A program made the translations under genes and the position numbers. A stretch of 64,000 nt of DNA, taken from the NCBI RefSeq assembly GCF_000686725.1, contig NZ_KK366007.1, forward strand, positions 298,687 through 362,686, written 5' to 3'. The notes beneath the pieces are model-generated. The model did no database searches. It saw only the letters and a program-made list of their open reading frames with translations, and was not told the DNA's origin. Source of the DNA: Clostridium akagii DSM 12554 (GTDB lineage Bacteria; Bacillota; Clostridia; Clostridiales; Clostridiaceae). Positions 1-8,437 of this stretch are shown here, piece by piece; position 1 is the first letter of the stretch; every line of letters begins with the position of its first letter.

Positions 1-265
1 GTTCTCTATCATCTGTTCAGTGACTTTACCAAATAAAAAACCCATACTATTAAAAATACTAAACAATGTAACACCTACTTTCAAACATATAGTCACGACG
101 ATATATAATCTTTGATTAATATAATCAGTATAGATGATTATATCTGTAGTGTCAATATCAAGTTGTGAAATTTTTTTGGTGAATTTACTCAGGGAGCAAG
201 GCAAGTGGAGCCATTTTTGTAAACCTGTAAGGAATGAATTTTCGTCAAAATCAGATACGTTAAAT
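1..265 (-). other. open frame at left edge, no recognisable start
   Basis: On the minus strand a frame stays open from about 265 down to the window edge, ending in a hydrophobic stretch that could be one membrane segment. It has no ATG near its upstream stop and I do not recognise a family. It may be the truncated 5' end or a remnant of a membrane protein that continues outside the window, or it may be chance in AT-rich DNA. Apart from this and the promoter at 277-328 I see nothing in the first 422 bases. Confidence 0.15.
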
Positions 266-276
266 CAATAATTATG

Positions 277-328
277 TTACAAGTTGGAAATAACTATATC
301 ATAGTTTGAAATAATTTGGTGGTATAAT
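277..328 (+). promoter_or_regulatory. operator and promoter of the two-component operon (site A)
   Basis: The block begins TTACAAGTTGGAAATAACTA. A GAAATAA element at 287-293 recurs exactly 21 bp later at 308-314, followed by a TATAAT -10 box at 323-328. The second repeat covers the -35 position, where no good sigma-A -35 is seen. Direct repeats two helical turns apart over the -35 region are typical of OmpR-family activators. The same block, with the same 46-bp distance from TTAC to TATAAT, occurs at 3860 and 6571. This suggests that the regulator encoded just downstream controls its own operon. Confidence 0.75.
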
Positions 329-422
329 AAATCAATATGCTATTTAGAATATTGATTTATTTATTATACTGTACAAAACTAAGGATTAATATAATTAGTA
401 TGAAAAATAAAGGGGGAGACTA

Positions 423-1118
423 TTGCGTAATAGAAAGATACTTATCATTGAAGATGAAGAAAATATATCTGATCTTGTTTCTCATTATCTTGATAATGAG
501 GGATATAGAACAAAAGTGGCTAATTGTGGAGAAGAAGGCCTGCGGGTTGTAGGAGAATTTTTACCGGATCTTATATTACTTGACTTAATGCTTCCGGATA
601 TAAGTGGGTTTGAAGTGTGTAAAAAGATATCAGCTAGCTATATTATACCGATTATAATGATGACCGCAAAATCCGATACTGTTGATAAAATACTTGGTAT
701 GGAGCTTGGTGCAGATGACTATATTACAAAACCTTTTAACATGAGAGAAGTAATTGTAAGAATAAAAACTATATTTAGAAGAATAGAGCTTACTTCTGTA
801 TCAATAACAGATAATGAGGTAAAAGTGATAAAACTTGATAAAGAAATAGAAATATATATAGAAAAACATGAGGTATTTAAAAATGCTAGAAAAATAGAGT
901 TTACAAATAAGGAATATGATCTATTAGTATATTTGGCGGAGAACCGTGGAAATGTCATTTCAAGAGAAGTGCTTTTAGATAAGGTTTGGGGAATTGATTT
1001 TATAGGTGATTCTAGAACTGTAGATATACATATTCAGCGTATTAGAAAAAAGATGCAGGAAGATAAAAATTCATCAATTATAGAAACAGTATTCGGTGTT
1101 GGATACAAGCTTGTATGA
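423..1118 (+). CDS. OmpR/PhoB-family response regulator (VanR-like)
   Basis: 231 residues. The N-terminal receiver domain (about 1-120) has the acidic pair E10/D11, phospho-acceptor D54 in the LLDLMLPD motif and the conserved lysine in ITKPFN. The C-terminal winged helix (about 135-231) ends in the usual VWG..RTVDIHI..RKK and GVGYKL signatures. The start is TTG at 423, set by a GGGGGAG ribosome-binding site around 412-417. The kinase gene follows 13 bp after the stop. A promoter with paired GAAATAA repeats lies directly upstream and recurs before two other local genes, so this protein is the likely activator of a cell-wall regulon. Family assignment is firm; the signal is unknown. Confidence 0.95.
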   Translation: MRNRKILIIEDEENISDLVSHYLDNEGYRTKVANCGEEGLRVVGEFLPDLILLDLMLPDISGFEVCKKISASYIIPIIMMTAKSDTVDKILGMELGADDYITKPFNMREVIVRIKTIFRRIELTSVSITDNEVKVIKLDKEIEIYIEKHEVFKNARKIEFTNKEYDLLVYLAENRGNVISREVLLDKVWGIDFIGDSRTVDIHIQRIRKKMQEDKNSSIIETVFGVGYKLV

Positions 1119-1131
1119 GAAGGTGTAAATA

Positions 1132-2568
1132 ATGAAATATTCAATACAACAAAAAATTATCGTATATTTTTCAATTATAATATTTATAGGACTTTCTTCA
1201 ATTGCCTTCATCTCATATAATATCACAAATCAAAACACTAAGAATATTGTAAAAAATGATATGATTGTGGCAAAAAGAAATATTGACATATATCTAAAAC
1301 AATATTTTTTATTCAATAATTTAGAGGCAACTAAAACTTCAATTAGTTCTGAGGCAGAGGATATATCTAATCAATTAAGTACTCAAATGGGAAATACCGT
1401 AGACATTTATGATTTAAATGGAAAAAAACTTTCCCATAGCTCAGAGATAGCAGCAACAATTAAGAAATCAGATGACTTGGAAAAAGCCATTAATGGTGAG
1501 ATTTCATATAGTACAAATTTCGTAGACGGTAAAGTTACTGTAAGTTTATCTTATCCTATAGAAGAATCAAATGCTAAAATTGGAATTATTAAATACAATA
1601 AGGATTATTCTAGCTTATATGGTTTTAATGAAAAATTCAAAAATATTATTAATCTATTTGCTACTTTAATATTTGTTGTTATTTTTATTGCCTCATTTAT
1701 TTTTGCAAGACAAATAACAAAACCAATTAAAAAACTTACCCAGGCCTCTGATGAAGTGTCTAAGGGTAACTTTAATATTGATATAGATATTACTTCAAAG
1801 GATGAAATCGGATATTTAAGTTCTAGATTCAAGATGATGATAGAAAAAATTAAGAATGATAGAGATACAATAGATGAAGTACAAAAACAAAACAAACTTT
1901 TTTTTGATAATGTAACCCATGAACTTAAAACTCCAATCACTACAATAATGGGTTATGCTCAAGGCATTGAGGACTTCGGTCTTAAAGATGATGAGTTTAA
2001 CAGGAAAGGGCTTAAATGCATTATAAGTGAAAGTAATAGATTAAATAATTTGGTAATAGAGCTACTAGAACTTTCAAAAGCTTCTACTAAAAATTTTAAT
2101 TATGATTTTAAGAATGTAAATATAAGTGAATTAATCAAAGAAACTTGCGATGAAATGAAGATAAAAGGACGAAAATATAACATTGGTATAGAATATTTTG
2201 TAAAAGATGAGCTCTTTTTAAAGGCGGATAGAAATAGGTTAAAGGAAGTATTGATTAACCTTATTGACAATTCTATTAAATATGGAAATGTGAATTCAAC
2301 AATAAATGTAAAAGCTTATAAAGAAGAAAAATATATTTTCATAATAATTAAAGATATAGGAGAGGGAATTTCAGAGGAATTTATTGATAAGATATTTGAT
2401 CCATTCTATAGAATATCTAAAAATGTTTCTAGCGAAAGGGGCAGTTCTGGGCTTGGAATGAGCATTGTAAAAGGAATAGTTGAAAAACACAACGGCAATA
2501 TAGAAATTAAAAGCAAGTTAAAAGAGGGTACTGAAGTTATTTTACGATTTGAAGGTGATGTTTTATGA
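1132..2568 (+). CDS. membrane sensor histidine kinase, partner of the upstream regulator
   Basis: 478 residues. There is an N-terminal membrane helix (about 9-30), an extracytoplasmic sensor region of about 150 residues, and a second helix (about 170-192). A HAMP linker (RQITKPIKKL) follows, then a HisKA domain with phospho-accepting His263 in the NVTHELKTPIT motif. The HATPase domain shows an N box (LINLIDNSIKYG), DIGEGIS, and a GSSGLGMSIV G2 box. A GAGAAGGTG ribosome-binding site precedes the ATG. The stop overlaps the start of the next gene by 4 bp. It is a classical VanS/PhoR-type kinase that should phosphorylate the adjacent regulator; the ligand is not evident. Confidence 0.95.
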   Translation: MKYSIQQKIIVYFSIIIFIGLSSIAFISYNITNQNTKNIVKNDMIVAKRNIDIYLKQYFLFNNLEATKTSISSEAEDISNQLSTQMGNTVDIYDLNGKKLSHSSEIAATIKKSDDLEKAINGEISYSTNFVDGKVTVSLSYPIEESNAKIGIIKYNKDYSSLYGFNEKFKNIINLFATLIFVVIFIASFIFARQITKPIKKLTQASDEVSKGNFNIDIDITSKDEIGYLSSRFKMMIEKIKNDRDTIDEVQKQNKLFFDNVTHELKTPITTIMGYAQGIEDFGLKDDEFNRKGLKCIISESNRLNNLVIELLELSKASTKNFNYDFKNVNISELIKETCDEMKIKGRKYNIGIEYFVKDELFLKADRNRLKEVLINLIDNSIKYGNVNSTINVKAYKEEKYIFIIIKDIGEGISEEFIDKIFDPFYRISKNVSSERGSSGLGMSIVKGIVEKHNGNIEIKSKLKEGTEVILRFEGDVL

Positions 2569-3734
2569 AAAAATTTAAAACCATAAAAATTGCAAGTTTT
2601 ATAGGATTGGTTATTATATTAAGTGGTTTTATTATAGGATTTTTTATTTTTAGTAATTTATATTCATATGGAAATAAGAATTCCATTACAACAACACTAG
2701 ATAGAAGCCTTTTTAATGTAAAAACTTCAAATAATGAAGAGAATCATATCGTTGTAGACAAGATTACGAAATTAATCATACCATATATTTTTATAGATTA
2801 CGATTTTTTAGACATTAATACAATTGCATTTACGAGTCTAGATAAGAATGATAACACATCTTATGTTAAAACTAGTATATATGATATAAGAAAAAAATTA
2901 TTAACTTATAAGTCCAATGATGAAAATCCTACTAATGGTAGTAAGATACACATATCTATGGATGGTAAAATGATATTGACTTCTTATAAGAATAACAATA
3001 TTAAATTAAATAAGACTAGTATATATGATGTTTCAGCGAAAAAACTGCTCAAAACTTTTGGTGGTGTGGCTACCTCAGCTTGGCTTCCTGATAACAGTGG
3101 ATTTGTAGGAATAGATAATTACCTATTCGTCCAGAATATAAGAACTAATGAGAGAAAAAACTTATTTAAGCTACCAGAAGATGTAAAATTGCTTTTTAAG
3201 GAAAATTTGATTTTAAAAATATCTGAAGACGGTGAAAGAGCTTGTTTAAGCTATAATAATAATGTGATTATGGTAGATATAAGAACTGGGAAATTGATCA
3301 AACTTATAATGCCAGGGCCTATAATTGCTTTAAATGATAAAAATATTGTAATAGCATGTTCGGCAATAAATAATGATTATGGATTATATTTATATGACAT
3401 TAAAAATAAGTCTTATAAGAAAATTAGTGTATATAATAAATTTTTCAATGTGGACATATCTCCCAGTGGTAAAAAAATAGTTTATGGTGCATTAACCAAT
3501 GATGGCAAAACTGAAATTCATGTAGCTTACTTAAACAATGATAAAATAATAAACGATGTAGTAATTTATAAAGATTTAAAAGATATAATTAATCTTAGAT
3601 GGTCAAGGGATAGTCAAATGTTATACTTTGTTACTCAGAATGTGTCGACTATTGAAATGCAGAAAGAGAAACAAGAAGGTAACAATATCCGTGGTAATAC
3701 ATTAATATATAGGATTTCATTTAAAAGCAGTTAG
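2565..3734 (+). CDS. membrane-anchored beta-propeller (TolB/WD40-like) protein
   Basis: 389 residues, with an N-terminal signal-anchor helix (about 9-30) and a large extracytoplasmic part made of repeats of the kind LSxDGxx..YDxxxKK, for example ISMDGKMILTSY and ISEDGERACLSY. These resemble TolB or WD40-like propeller blades. It is translationally coupled to the kinase by an ATGA overlap, so a role as accessory sensor or modulator of the kinase is an inference from position. A TolB-like protein in a three-gene signalling operon may present envelope ligands. No catalytic motif is visible. The operon ends at the terminator at 3806-3834. Confidence 0.7.
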   Translation: MKKFKTIKIASFIGLVIILSGFIIGFFIFSNLYSYGNKNSITTTLDRSLFNVKTSNNEENHIVVDKITKLIIPYIFIDYDFLDINTIAFTSLDKNDNTSYVKTSIYDIRKKLLTYKSNDENPTNGSKIHISMDGKMILTSYKNNNIKLNKTSIYDVSAKKLLKTFGGVATSAWLPDNSGFVGIDNYLFVQNIRTNERKNLFKLPEDVKLLFKENLILKISEDGERACLSYNNNVIMVDIRTGKLIKLIMPGPIIALNDKNIVIACSAINNDYGLYLYDIKNKSYKKISVYNKFFNVDISPSGKKIVYGALTNDGKTEIHVAYLNNDKIINDVVIYKDLKDIINLRWSRDSQMLYFVTQNVSTIEMQKEKQEGNNIRGNTLIYRISFKSS

Positions 3735-3805
3735 TATTTTAGATACATAAAAAAGGAACAGTACACTGAAAAACCAATTTTCAATAAGTATTATACAGAA
3801 ATGTA

Positions 3806-3834
3806 AGCTATGCTAGTAGACATGGCTTTTTTTT
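3806..3834 (+). terminator. intrinsic terminator of the two-component operon
   Basis: AGCTATG at 3806-3812 pairs with CATGGCT at 3821-3827 (one G-U pair) and is followed by a run of eight T. Confidence 0.8.
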
Positions 3835-3859
3835 ATTTAAAAAAATAGAGATATATAAT

Positions 3860-3911
3860 TTACAAGTTAGAAATAACTACTATAATGATTGAAATAACCT
3901 TGTATTATAAT
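3860..3911 (+). promoter_or_regulatory. operator and promoter of the L,D-transpeptidase operon (site B)
   Basis: The block begins TTACAAGTTAGAAATAACTA and has GAAATAA at 3870-3876 and 3891-3897 (21 bp apart) and TATAAT at 3906-3911. It matches site A at 277 over the whole element with no gap, including the 46-bp offset from TTAC to the -10 box. It should be a target of the response regulator at 423. Confidence 0.75.
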
Positions 3912-3950
3912 TTAATTATAATGTATCTAGTTAATTAAAGGAGGTTCCTC

Positions 3951-5333
3951 ATGGAAATACAATCAATAATACACAAAAAAACTGTGAAAGTTAGTATAAT
4001 TTTTTTCGCTATTTTTTTTGCTGTATATTTAGGTATATTACTATTTTTTAGCAACCATTTTTATTATGGTTCTGTAATTAATGGCATTAATGTTTCAGGT
4101 AAAACTGTAGATCAAGTGGACAAAGAAATATCAATGAAATCCCAAACATATACACTGGAATTTAAAGAACGAAATGGTGTGAAAGAACAGATTAAGGGTA
4201 CTGATATTTCTTTGAAATATAAAACAAAGAGCAAAATTCAAGTTTTAAAAGACAGTCAGAATTCATTTGCATGGATTTTTGCTATTTTTAGTACAAAAGA
4301 TTATGAAATGGATGGAATAGTGACTTATGATGAAAAATTATTAAAAGAACATTTTGATAAGCTTTCTTGTTTTGATAGTAAAAAAATAATTCAACCTAAA
4401 AATGCTAGCTTTAAATACGCAGATACAGGTTATTTGATAGTAAATGAAGTTATAGGCAATAAAATAAATAGCAAACTTTTGTATACAAAGGTAGTAAGTG
4501 CAATTCTCAAGGGAGAAACATCAATAGATCTTGAGAAGGAAAATTATTACATAAATCCAAAATATACTTCAAAATCCAAAGAAGTTCTTGCTACTAAAAT
4601 ATTACTGGATAAATATACAGCTTCAAAAATAACTTATACCTTTACTGGAGGTAAAGAAGTTTTAGATGGTTCAACAATACACAACTGGATTGATGTTAAC
4701 AAAAACCTTGAAATTATATTCGATCAAAACAAAATGCAAAATTATATAGAAGAACTTGATAATAATTACAATACATTTGGCAAGCAAAGAGATTTTGTCA
4801 CATCCCTTGGAACAACGGTTAAAGTCAGTGGCGGTGATTATGGATGGTTAGTTAACCCCACAGTAGAAGTCAATGATTTAATTGTAGCTATAAAAAACGG
4901 ACAAGTAATAACGAAGCAACCAAAGTATAGCCAAACTGCAGCATCTCATAATGTTAATGATATCGGGAATACCTATGTGGAAATTAATATTGCAAGACAG
5001 CATTTATGGTTCTATAAAAATGGATCTCTTGTTGTCCAAGGAGACGTTGTTACAGGTAATGTAAGCATAAATGACGGAACACCAACTGGTGTTTATAGAT
5101 TAAAATACAAAGAAAAAGATGCTACATTAATAGGAGAGGGGTACAGTGTTCCTGTAGCTGAATTCATGCCATTTAATGGTGGTATTGGTATACATCCTGC
5201 AACTTGGAGAAATAAGTTTGGTGGAAATATATACTTAACAAACGGTTCTCATGGTTGTATAAATTCGCCACCTAGTTTAGCAAAAACAATATATGATAAT
5301 ATCGATGTTAATACTGCAATTGTTTGTTATTAG
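3951..5333 (+). CDS. L,D-transpeptidase with peptidoglycan-binding domain
   Basis: 460 residues. One N-terminal membrane helix (about 16-38) is followed by an extracytoplasmic region of the VanW/YoaR-type peptidoglycan-binding kind (about 50-330). A C-terminal YkuD domain (about 340-460) has the catalytic signature IGIHPATW and SHGCINSP, with the active cysteine near residue 436. Such enzymes make 3-3 cross-links or attach proteins to peptidoglycan outside the membrane, and can bypass D,D-transpeptidases. The ribosome-binding site is AAGGAGG. The racemase-like gene follows after 85 bp in the same direction. Promoter site B implies control by the local two-component system, so induction by wall stress is a reasonable inference. 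Confidence 0.93.
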   Translation: MEIQSIIHKKTVKVSIIFFAIFFAVYLGILLFFSNHFYYGSVINGINVSGKTVDQVDKEISMKSQTYTLEFKERNGVKEQIKGTDISLKYKTKSKIQVLKDSQNSFAWIFAIFSTKDYEMDGIVTYDEKLLKEHFDKLSCFDSKKIIQPKNASFKYADTGYLIVNEVIGNKINSKLLYTKVVSAILKGETSIDLEKENYYINPKYTSKSKEVLATKILLDKYTASKITYTFTGGKEVLDGSTIHNWIDVNKNLEIIFDQNKMQNYIEELDNNYNTFGKQRDFVTSLGTTVKVSGGDYGWLVNPTVEVNDLIVAIKNGQVITKQPKYSQTAASHNVNDIGNTYVEINIARQHLWFYKNGSLVVQGDVVTGNVSINDGTPTGVYRLKYKEKDATLIGEGYSVPVAEFMPFNGGIGIHPATWRNKFGGNIYLTNGSHGCINSPPSLAKTIYDNIDVNTAIVCY

Positions 5334-5418
5334 TAGCAATTTAAAGTACTAGTCAATACCTATAAACTTATAATTAGTTAAAAAATTTCTAATCAAATAT
5401 GAACGGAGAGTGATACTG

Positions 5419-6468
5419 TTGAAAGATTTTTGGTGTGAAATAAATTTAGATAAATTAGAGTATAATGTAAATTTAATTAAAAAAAATACTTGTAAAAAAA
5501 TAATTGCTGTAGTTAAAGGTAATGCATATGGTCTTGGAATTGAGGAAATAACTAGATTTCTAAGCGATAAAGTAGAAACATTTGCAGTTTCAACTATGGA
5601 GGAAGCATTAAAGATCCAAAGCAATAAGGATATTATAATTCTAACACCATTGTATAATTTTAAATATATAAATGAAATGAAAAAAAATATAATAATTACA
5701 ATTGATAGCGAAGAGTGCTTACATAAAATTAGCAAAGATACTAAATGTAGAATTCAAATTTATGTTAATACTGGAATGAATCGTTTTGGGGTACAACCAA
5801 ACAAGCTTTATGATCTAATACAAGAAATTAAATCACAATATAAAAATATTATTATAGATGGTATTTATACTCATTTACATAATGATAAAGATATAAAATA
5901 TACCCTAAAACAAATAGATTATTTCAAAAGTATAACTTTACCTTTTATAAATGATATACCTAATATTCATTGTTTAAACTCAAATGCATTCTTAAACCAT
6001 GATTTATATAAAGCCGCTGATTTTACAAATTGTATCAGAGTAGGAAATTTAATTTATGGATATAGTGGAAAAAATTCAGGATATAAAAAAATTTTCAATT
6101 ATTATGCACAAATAATTAGAACCTATAAAGTATCTAAAAATCAATATATAGGCTATAACAATACATTTAAAACAAATAAGGACATTAAAGTAAGTTTGCT
6201 TAATTTTGGTTATATTGATAATTTTGGATGTTCTAAGAACTCTGGAAATGGCTTAATATATAATTTATTAAAAAAGATTTTTCATTATTTTAGACCACCA
6301 ATACTTATTTCAAATAAAGGCGAAACTGTGCATAGTATTGGTAAATTTATGAACAATGTACTGATTAATTCAGATAATATAAGTGAAGATTCTATATTAA
6401 CTGTACATATGTCCTCAATTTTAGCAGATAGTTCCATAAAAAAAGAGTATGTTATATCAAATCTATAA
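5419..6468 (+). CDS. alanine racemase family protein (fold-type III PLP enzyme)
   Basis: 349 residues from the TTG at 5419, chosen because CGGAGAG lies 10 bases upstream; an upstream GTG at 5410 overlaps that site. The N-terminal barrel carries the PLP lysine in VVKGNAYGLG, and the C-terminal domain keeps a candidate catalytic tyrosine in YIGYNNTF. The usual MCMDQ motif after the second domain is replaced by KFMNNVLIN and overall similarity to housekeeping Alr looks low. This resembles specialised or VanT-type racemases. It sits behind an L,D-transpeptidase in a regulated operon, so supply of D-Ala or D-Ser for wall modification is an inference. A second alanine racemase gene is at 19151. Confidence 0.8.
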   Translation: MKDFWCEINLDKLEYNVNLIKKNTCKKIIAVVKGNAYGLGIEEITRFLSDKVETFAVSTMEEALKIQSNKDIIILTPLYNFKYINEMKKNIIITIDSEECLHKISKDTKCRIQIYVNTGMNRFGVQPNKLYDLIQEIKSQYKNIIIDGIYTHLHNDKDIKYTLKQIDYFKSITLPFINDIPNIHCLNSNAFLNHDLYKAADFTNCIRVGNLIYGYSGKNSGYKKIFNYYAQIIRTYKVSKNQYIGYNNTFKTNKDIKVSLLNFGYIDNFGCSKNSGNGLIYNLLKKIFHYFRPPILISNKGETVHSIGKFMNNVLINSDNISEDSILTVHMSSILADSSIKKEYVISNL

Positions 6469-6570
6469 AATTAATTAAATTGATTAAATCAGCTTTGTTT
6501 TTTAATTCTTAAGCAGTTCCTTTAGGGATATGTGATAGAGTAATAAAAAAACAAAACTTATACATTTTGT

Positions 6571-6622
6571 TTACAAGTCTGAGATAACTATCATTAAATT
6601 TGAAATATCTTAGGTCTATAAT
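6571..6622 (+). promoter_or_regulatory. operator and promoter of the secreted-protein gene (site C)
   Basis: Begins TTACAAGTCTGAGATAACTA, with GAGATAA at 6581-6587 and GAAATAT at 6602-6608 (21 bp apart) and TATAAT at 6617-6622. The distance from TTAC to the -10 box is again 46 bp. It is slightly more divergent than sites A and B but is clearly the same element. Confidence 0.7.
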
Positions 6623-6685
6623 AAAATTATGGAATAAATCTTATAAGATTAATCCAAAATAATATTTATAAAGGAGATTATTATT

Positions 6686-7492
6686 ATGAAAAAAACAATT
6701 CTAGGAGCTGCACTGGTTGCAGTAATGGCCACTTCTGTTACATCTTATTCAGCAACCAATGTTCATCAAACAAGTGATTCAAACAAAGGTACACAAATAT
6801 CATTGGCAGGGTCAAAACAGCAGGTACAAAATAGTGCAGCAGCTAAAGTTAGCGGAGAGACAACTCAGGGAGTCATAGAATATTCAAAAAGGACCGAAAT
6901 CTCCAAAGATGGATCTAAGTCTATTGAAGAGACTTGGGTGAATCCAAATACTTTTGATTTTAGAGATGATATAAATAATGTTTGGGTTAATGATAGTCAA
7001 TTTAAGGAAACTGATGCTCAGATTGCTAAAACTAAACAAGCTAAAGCTAATATTGTCAAATATAGTAGTACCTATAATGAAGGAAAACATGTTGTAAATA
7101 TAACAAGAGATGATAACGGTAATGCAGTAAAAGGTAATGAATATCAAATAACACAAAAAGAAGCAGATTCTGAAATACAAGACATACAGAAAAACCGATC
7201 TTTTGCTGGTATTAAAGCATTATATGCTGATTCATCAGTTTGGAAAGATGCAGGAACATATACCACATCGGATGGCAAAAAATTAAAGAAAGTATCATCT
7301 GGTGACATAAACGATGAAATGCATGTTATCTATCTTAATGAAGATGGTCTTCCAGTTAAAGTAGATGTATATTTAAAAGGAAAACTTACAAATGGAGGAA
7401 GTACTACTGAGTATGAGTATAAGCTTATCCAAGATGATGGAAAGATTTTTAATACAAGTGGAGTAAAATTAGTGAACCTTGGAATTCTATAA
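6686..7492 (+). CDS. secreted protein of unknown function, regulon member
   Basis: 268 residues. It has a signal peptide (MKKTILGAALVAVMATSVTSYSA), then a low-complexity Ser/Gln/Ala stretch and a polar mixed alpha/beta body without cysteines. The C-terminal half has repeated beta-type segments (YTTSDGKKLKKVSSG, MHVIYLNEDGLPVKVDVYLKG) that suggest an outer-membrane-lipoprotein-carrier or periplasmic binding type fold, but I cannot name a family. A strong ribosome-binding site (AAAGGAGAT) precedes the ATG. Promoter site C links it to the two-component system at 423. It is probably exported and acts at the cell surface. Its function cannot be deduced from sequence. Confidence 0.75.
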   Translation: MKKTILGAALVAVMATSVTSYSATNVHQTSDSNKGTQISLAGSKQQVQNSAAAKVSGETTQGVIEYSKRTEISKDGSKSIEETWVNPNTFDFRDDINNVWVNDSQFKETDAQIAKTKQAKANIVKYSSTYNEGKHVVNITRDDNGNAVKGNEYQITQKEADSEIQDIQKNRSFAGIKALYADSSVWKDAGTYTTSDGKKLKKVSSGDINDEMHVIYLNEDGLPVKVDVYLKGKLTNGGSTTEYEYKLIQDDGKIFNTSGVKLVNLGIL

Positions 7493-7587
7493 GGTGCATT
7501 TAAGAATGCAAATAAAAAATAGTACCAATTCTATGAAGATATAATTCAAGATAATACTGTCAATGTATTGGTACACAAAGTTTTACT

Positions 7588-7667
7588 GGAATATAGTAAA
7601 AGCTACACAAGGTAAAACTCCACATTCATAATCAGTAGGTTATGTGCTCGAATCACATCATAAGCCG
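7588..7667 (+). pseudogene. degenerate tRNA-Met-like sequence
   Basis: The 3' half reads TTCATAATCAGTAGGTTATG, then a 5-bp T stem (ATGTG 7642-7646 and CACAT 7654-7658) around the loop CTCGAAT, then ATAAGCC. This matches bacterial elongator tRNA-Met from the CAT anticodon loop to the acceptor end. The 5' half (AGCT..CA..AGGTA around 7601-7615) keeps D-arm traces, but the anticodon stem and 5' acceptor strand no longer pair. It is not a working tRNA. It may be a decayed gene or an old tRNA 3'-end attachment site. A terminator hairpin follows at 7684. Confidence 0.5.
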
Positions 7668-7683
7668 AATAAAATGGGAAATG

Positions 7684-7709
7684 CCAAGTCTTTGAGGACT
7701 TGGTATTTT
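7684..7709 (+). terminator. terminator-like hairpin after the tRNA relic
   Basis: CCAAGTC (7684-7690) and GACTTGG (7697-7703) form a perfect 7-bp stem followed by TATTTTGTT. It fits the terminator of the former tRNA gene or of the 6686 transcript. Confidence 0.65.
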
Positions 7710-7729
7710 GTTATAATTTATCAATATGA

Positions 7730-8317
7730 AAAATTGCATATTTAACGTTTGATGATGGTCCATCTGAGAATACTGCATCTATATTACAAATATTAAATCA
7801 AAATGGTATAAAAGCAACATTTTTTCTAATTGGTAAAAGTGCGGAAAAGAACGTAGACCTTGTTAAGAGAGAAGTAAATGAAGGAAATGTGGTTGGAAAT
7901 CATACATATAGTCATTCAATTAGTTATAACGAAGGAGCAGAAAACTTTCTTGATGATGTGCAAAGATGTAATCAAGTGTTGAAATCCATATTAGGCGATC
8001 AATATAGCTCAAAGCTTATGAGATTTCCAGGTGGCTATTTGGGACATGGAAATAGATTAGTTCCATATAGAGATGCAGTGGTAAAAGCGGGATACACATA
8101 TGTAGACTGGAATGATGAAACAGGAGATGCAGAAGGTAGCAATCCAGCAGTTCCAGTACTAATGAATAATTTAAAAGTAAATACTGCCTCGGCATCATCT
8201 GATTCAGTAGTAGTTTTAATGCATAATGCAGGACCAAAGAAAAATACTGTACAAGCCCTACCAGAAGTTATATAGTATCTTAGGGAAAATGGATATAGTT
8301 TTGACACAATCCATTAA
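7730..8317 (+). pseudogene. polysaccharide deacetylase (NodB domain), broken
   Basis: The reading frame encodes a nearly complete NodB domain: metal-binding Asp-Asp in LTFDDGPS, NHTYSH, and the later RFPGG, DWN and VVLMHNAG motifs. It opens immediately after an in-frame TGA at 7727-7729 with no start codon before motif 1; the ATG at 7726 is in another frame. A TAG at 8273-8275 falls where homologues continue, and the following 13 codons (YLRENGYSFDTIH) match the normal family C terminus, ending at TAA 8315-8317. The gene has therefore lost its signal/anchor region and gained a nonsense codon. The intact ancestor would have removed N-acetyl groups from peptidoglycan or another surface glycan. 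A GTG at 7889 could only give a fragment. Confidence 0.8.
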
Positions 8318-8437
8318 ATTTAAAAATAAGACAAGAAATTTAATTAGAAATTACTAATAATGGAGATATGTAGCTGTCAATTGAATCTTTCAAGTGTATT
8401 GTTTGTATATATTATCTTTCTAATTTCCGGAGGAAAA

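Noticed and set aside
1-265. Possible partial coding region on the minus strand
   Set aside because: The frame is open but has no start codon, no ribosome-binding site and no recognisable motif. It is kept only as a low-confidence entry.
6884-7180. 98-codon minus-strand frame inside the secreted-protein gene
   Set aside because: It is antisense to a well-supported gene with its own promoter and signal peptide. Its hydrophobic composition is what antisense AT-rich DNA gives.
7522-7574. GTACCAAT ... ATTGGTAC inverted repeat
   Set aside because: Eight-base arms 37 bases apart can occur by chance in AT-rich DNA, and no function is suggested by their position near the tRNA relic.
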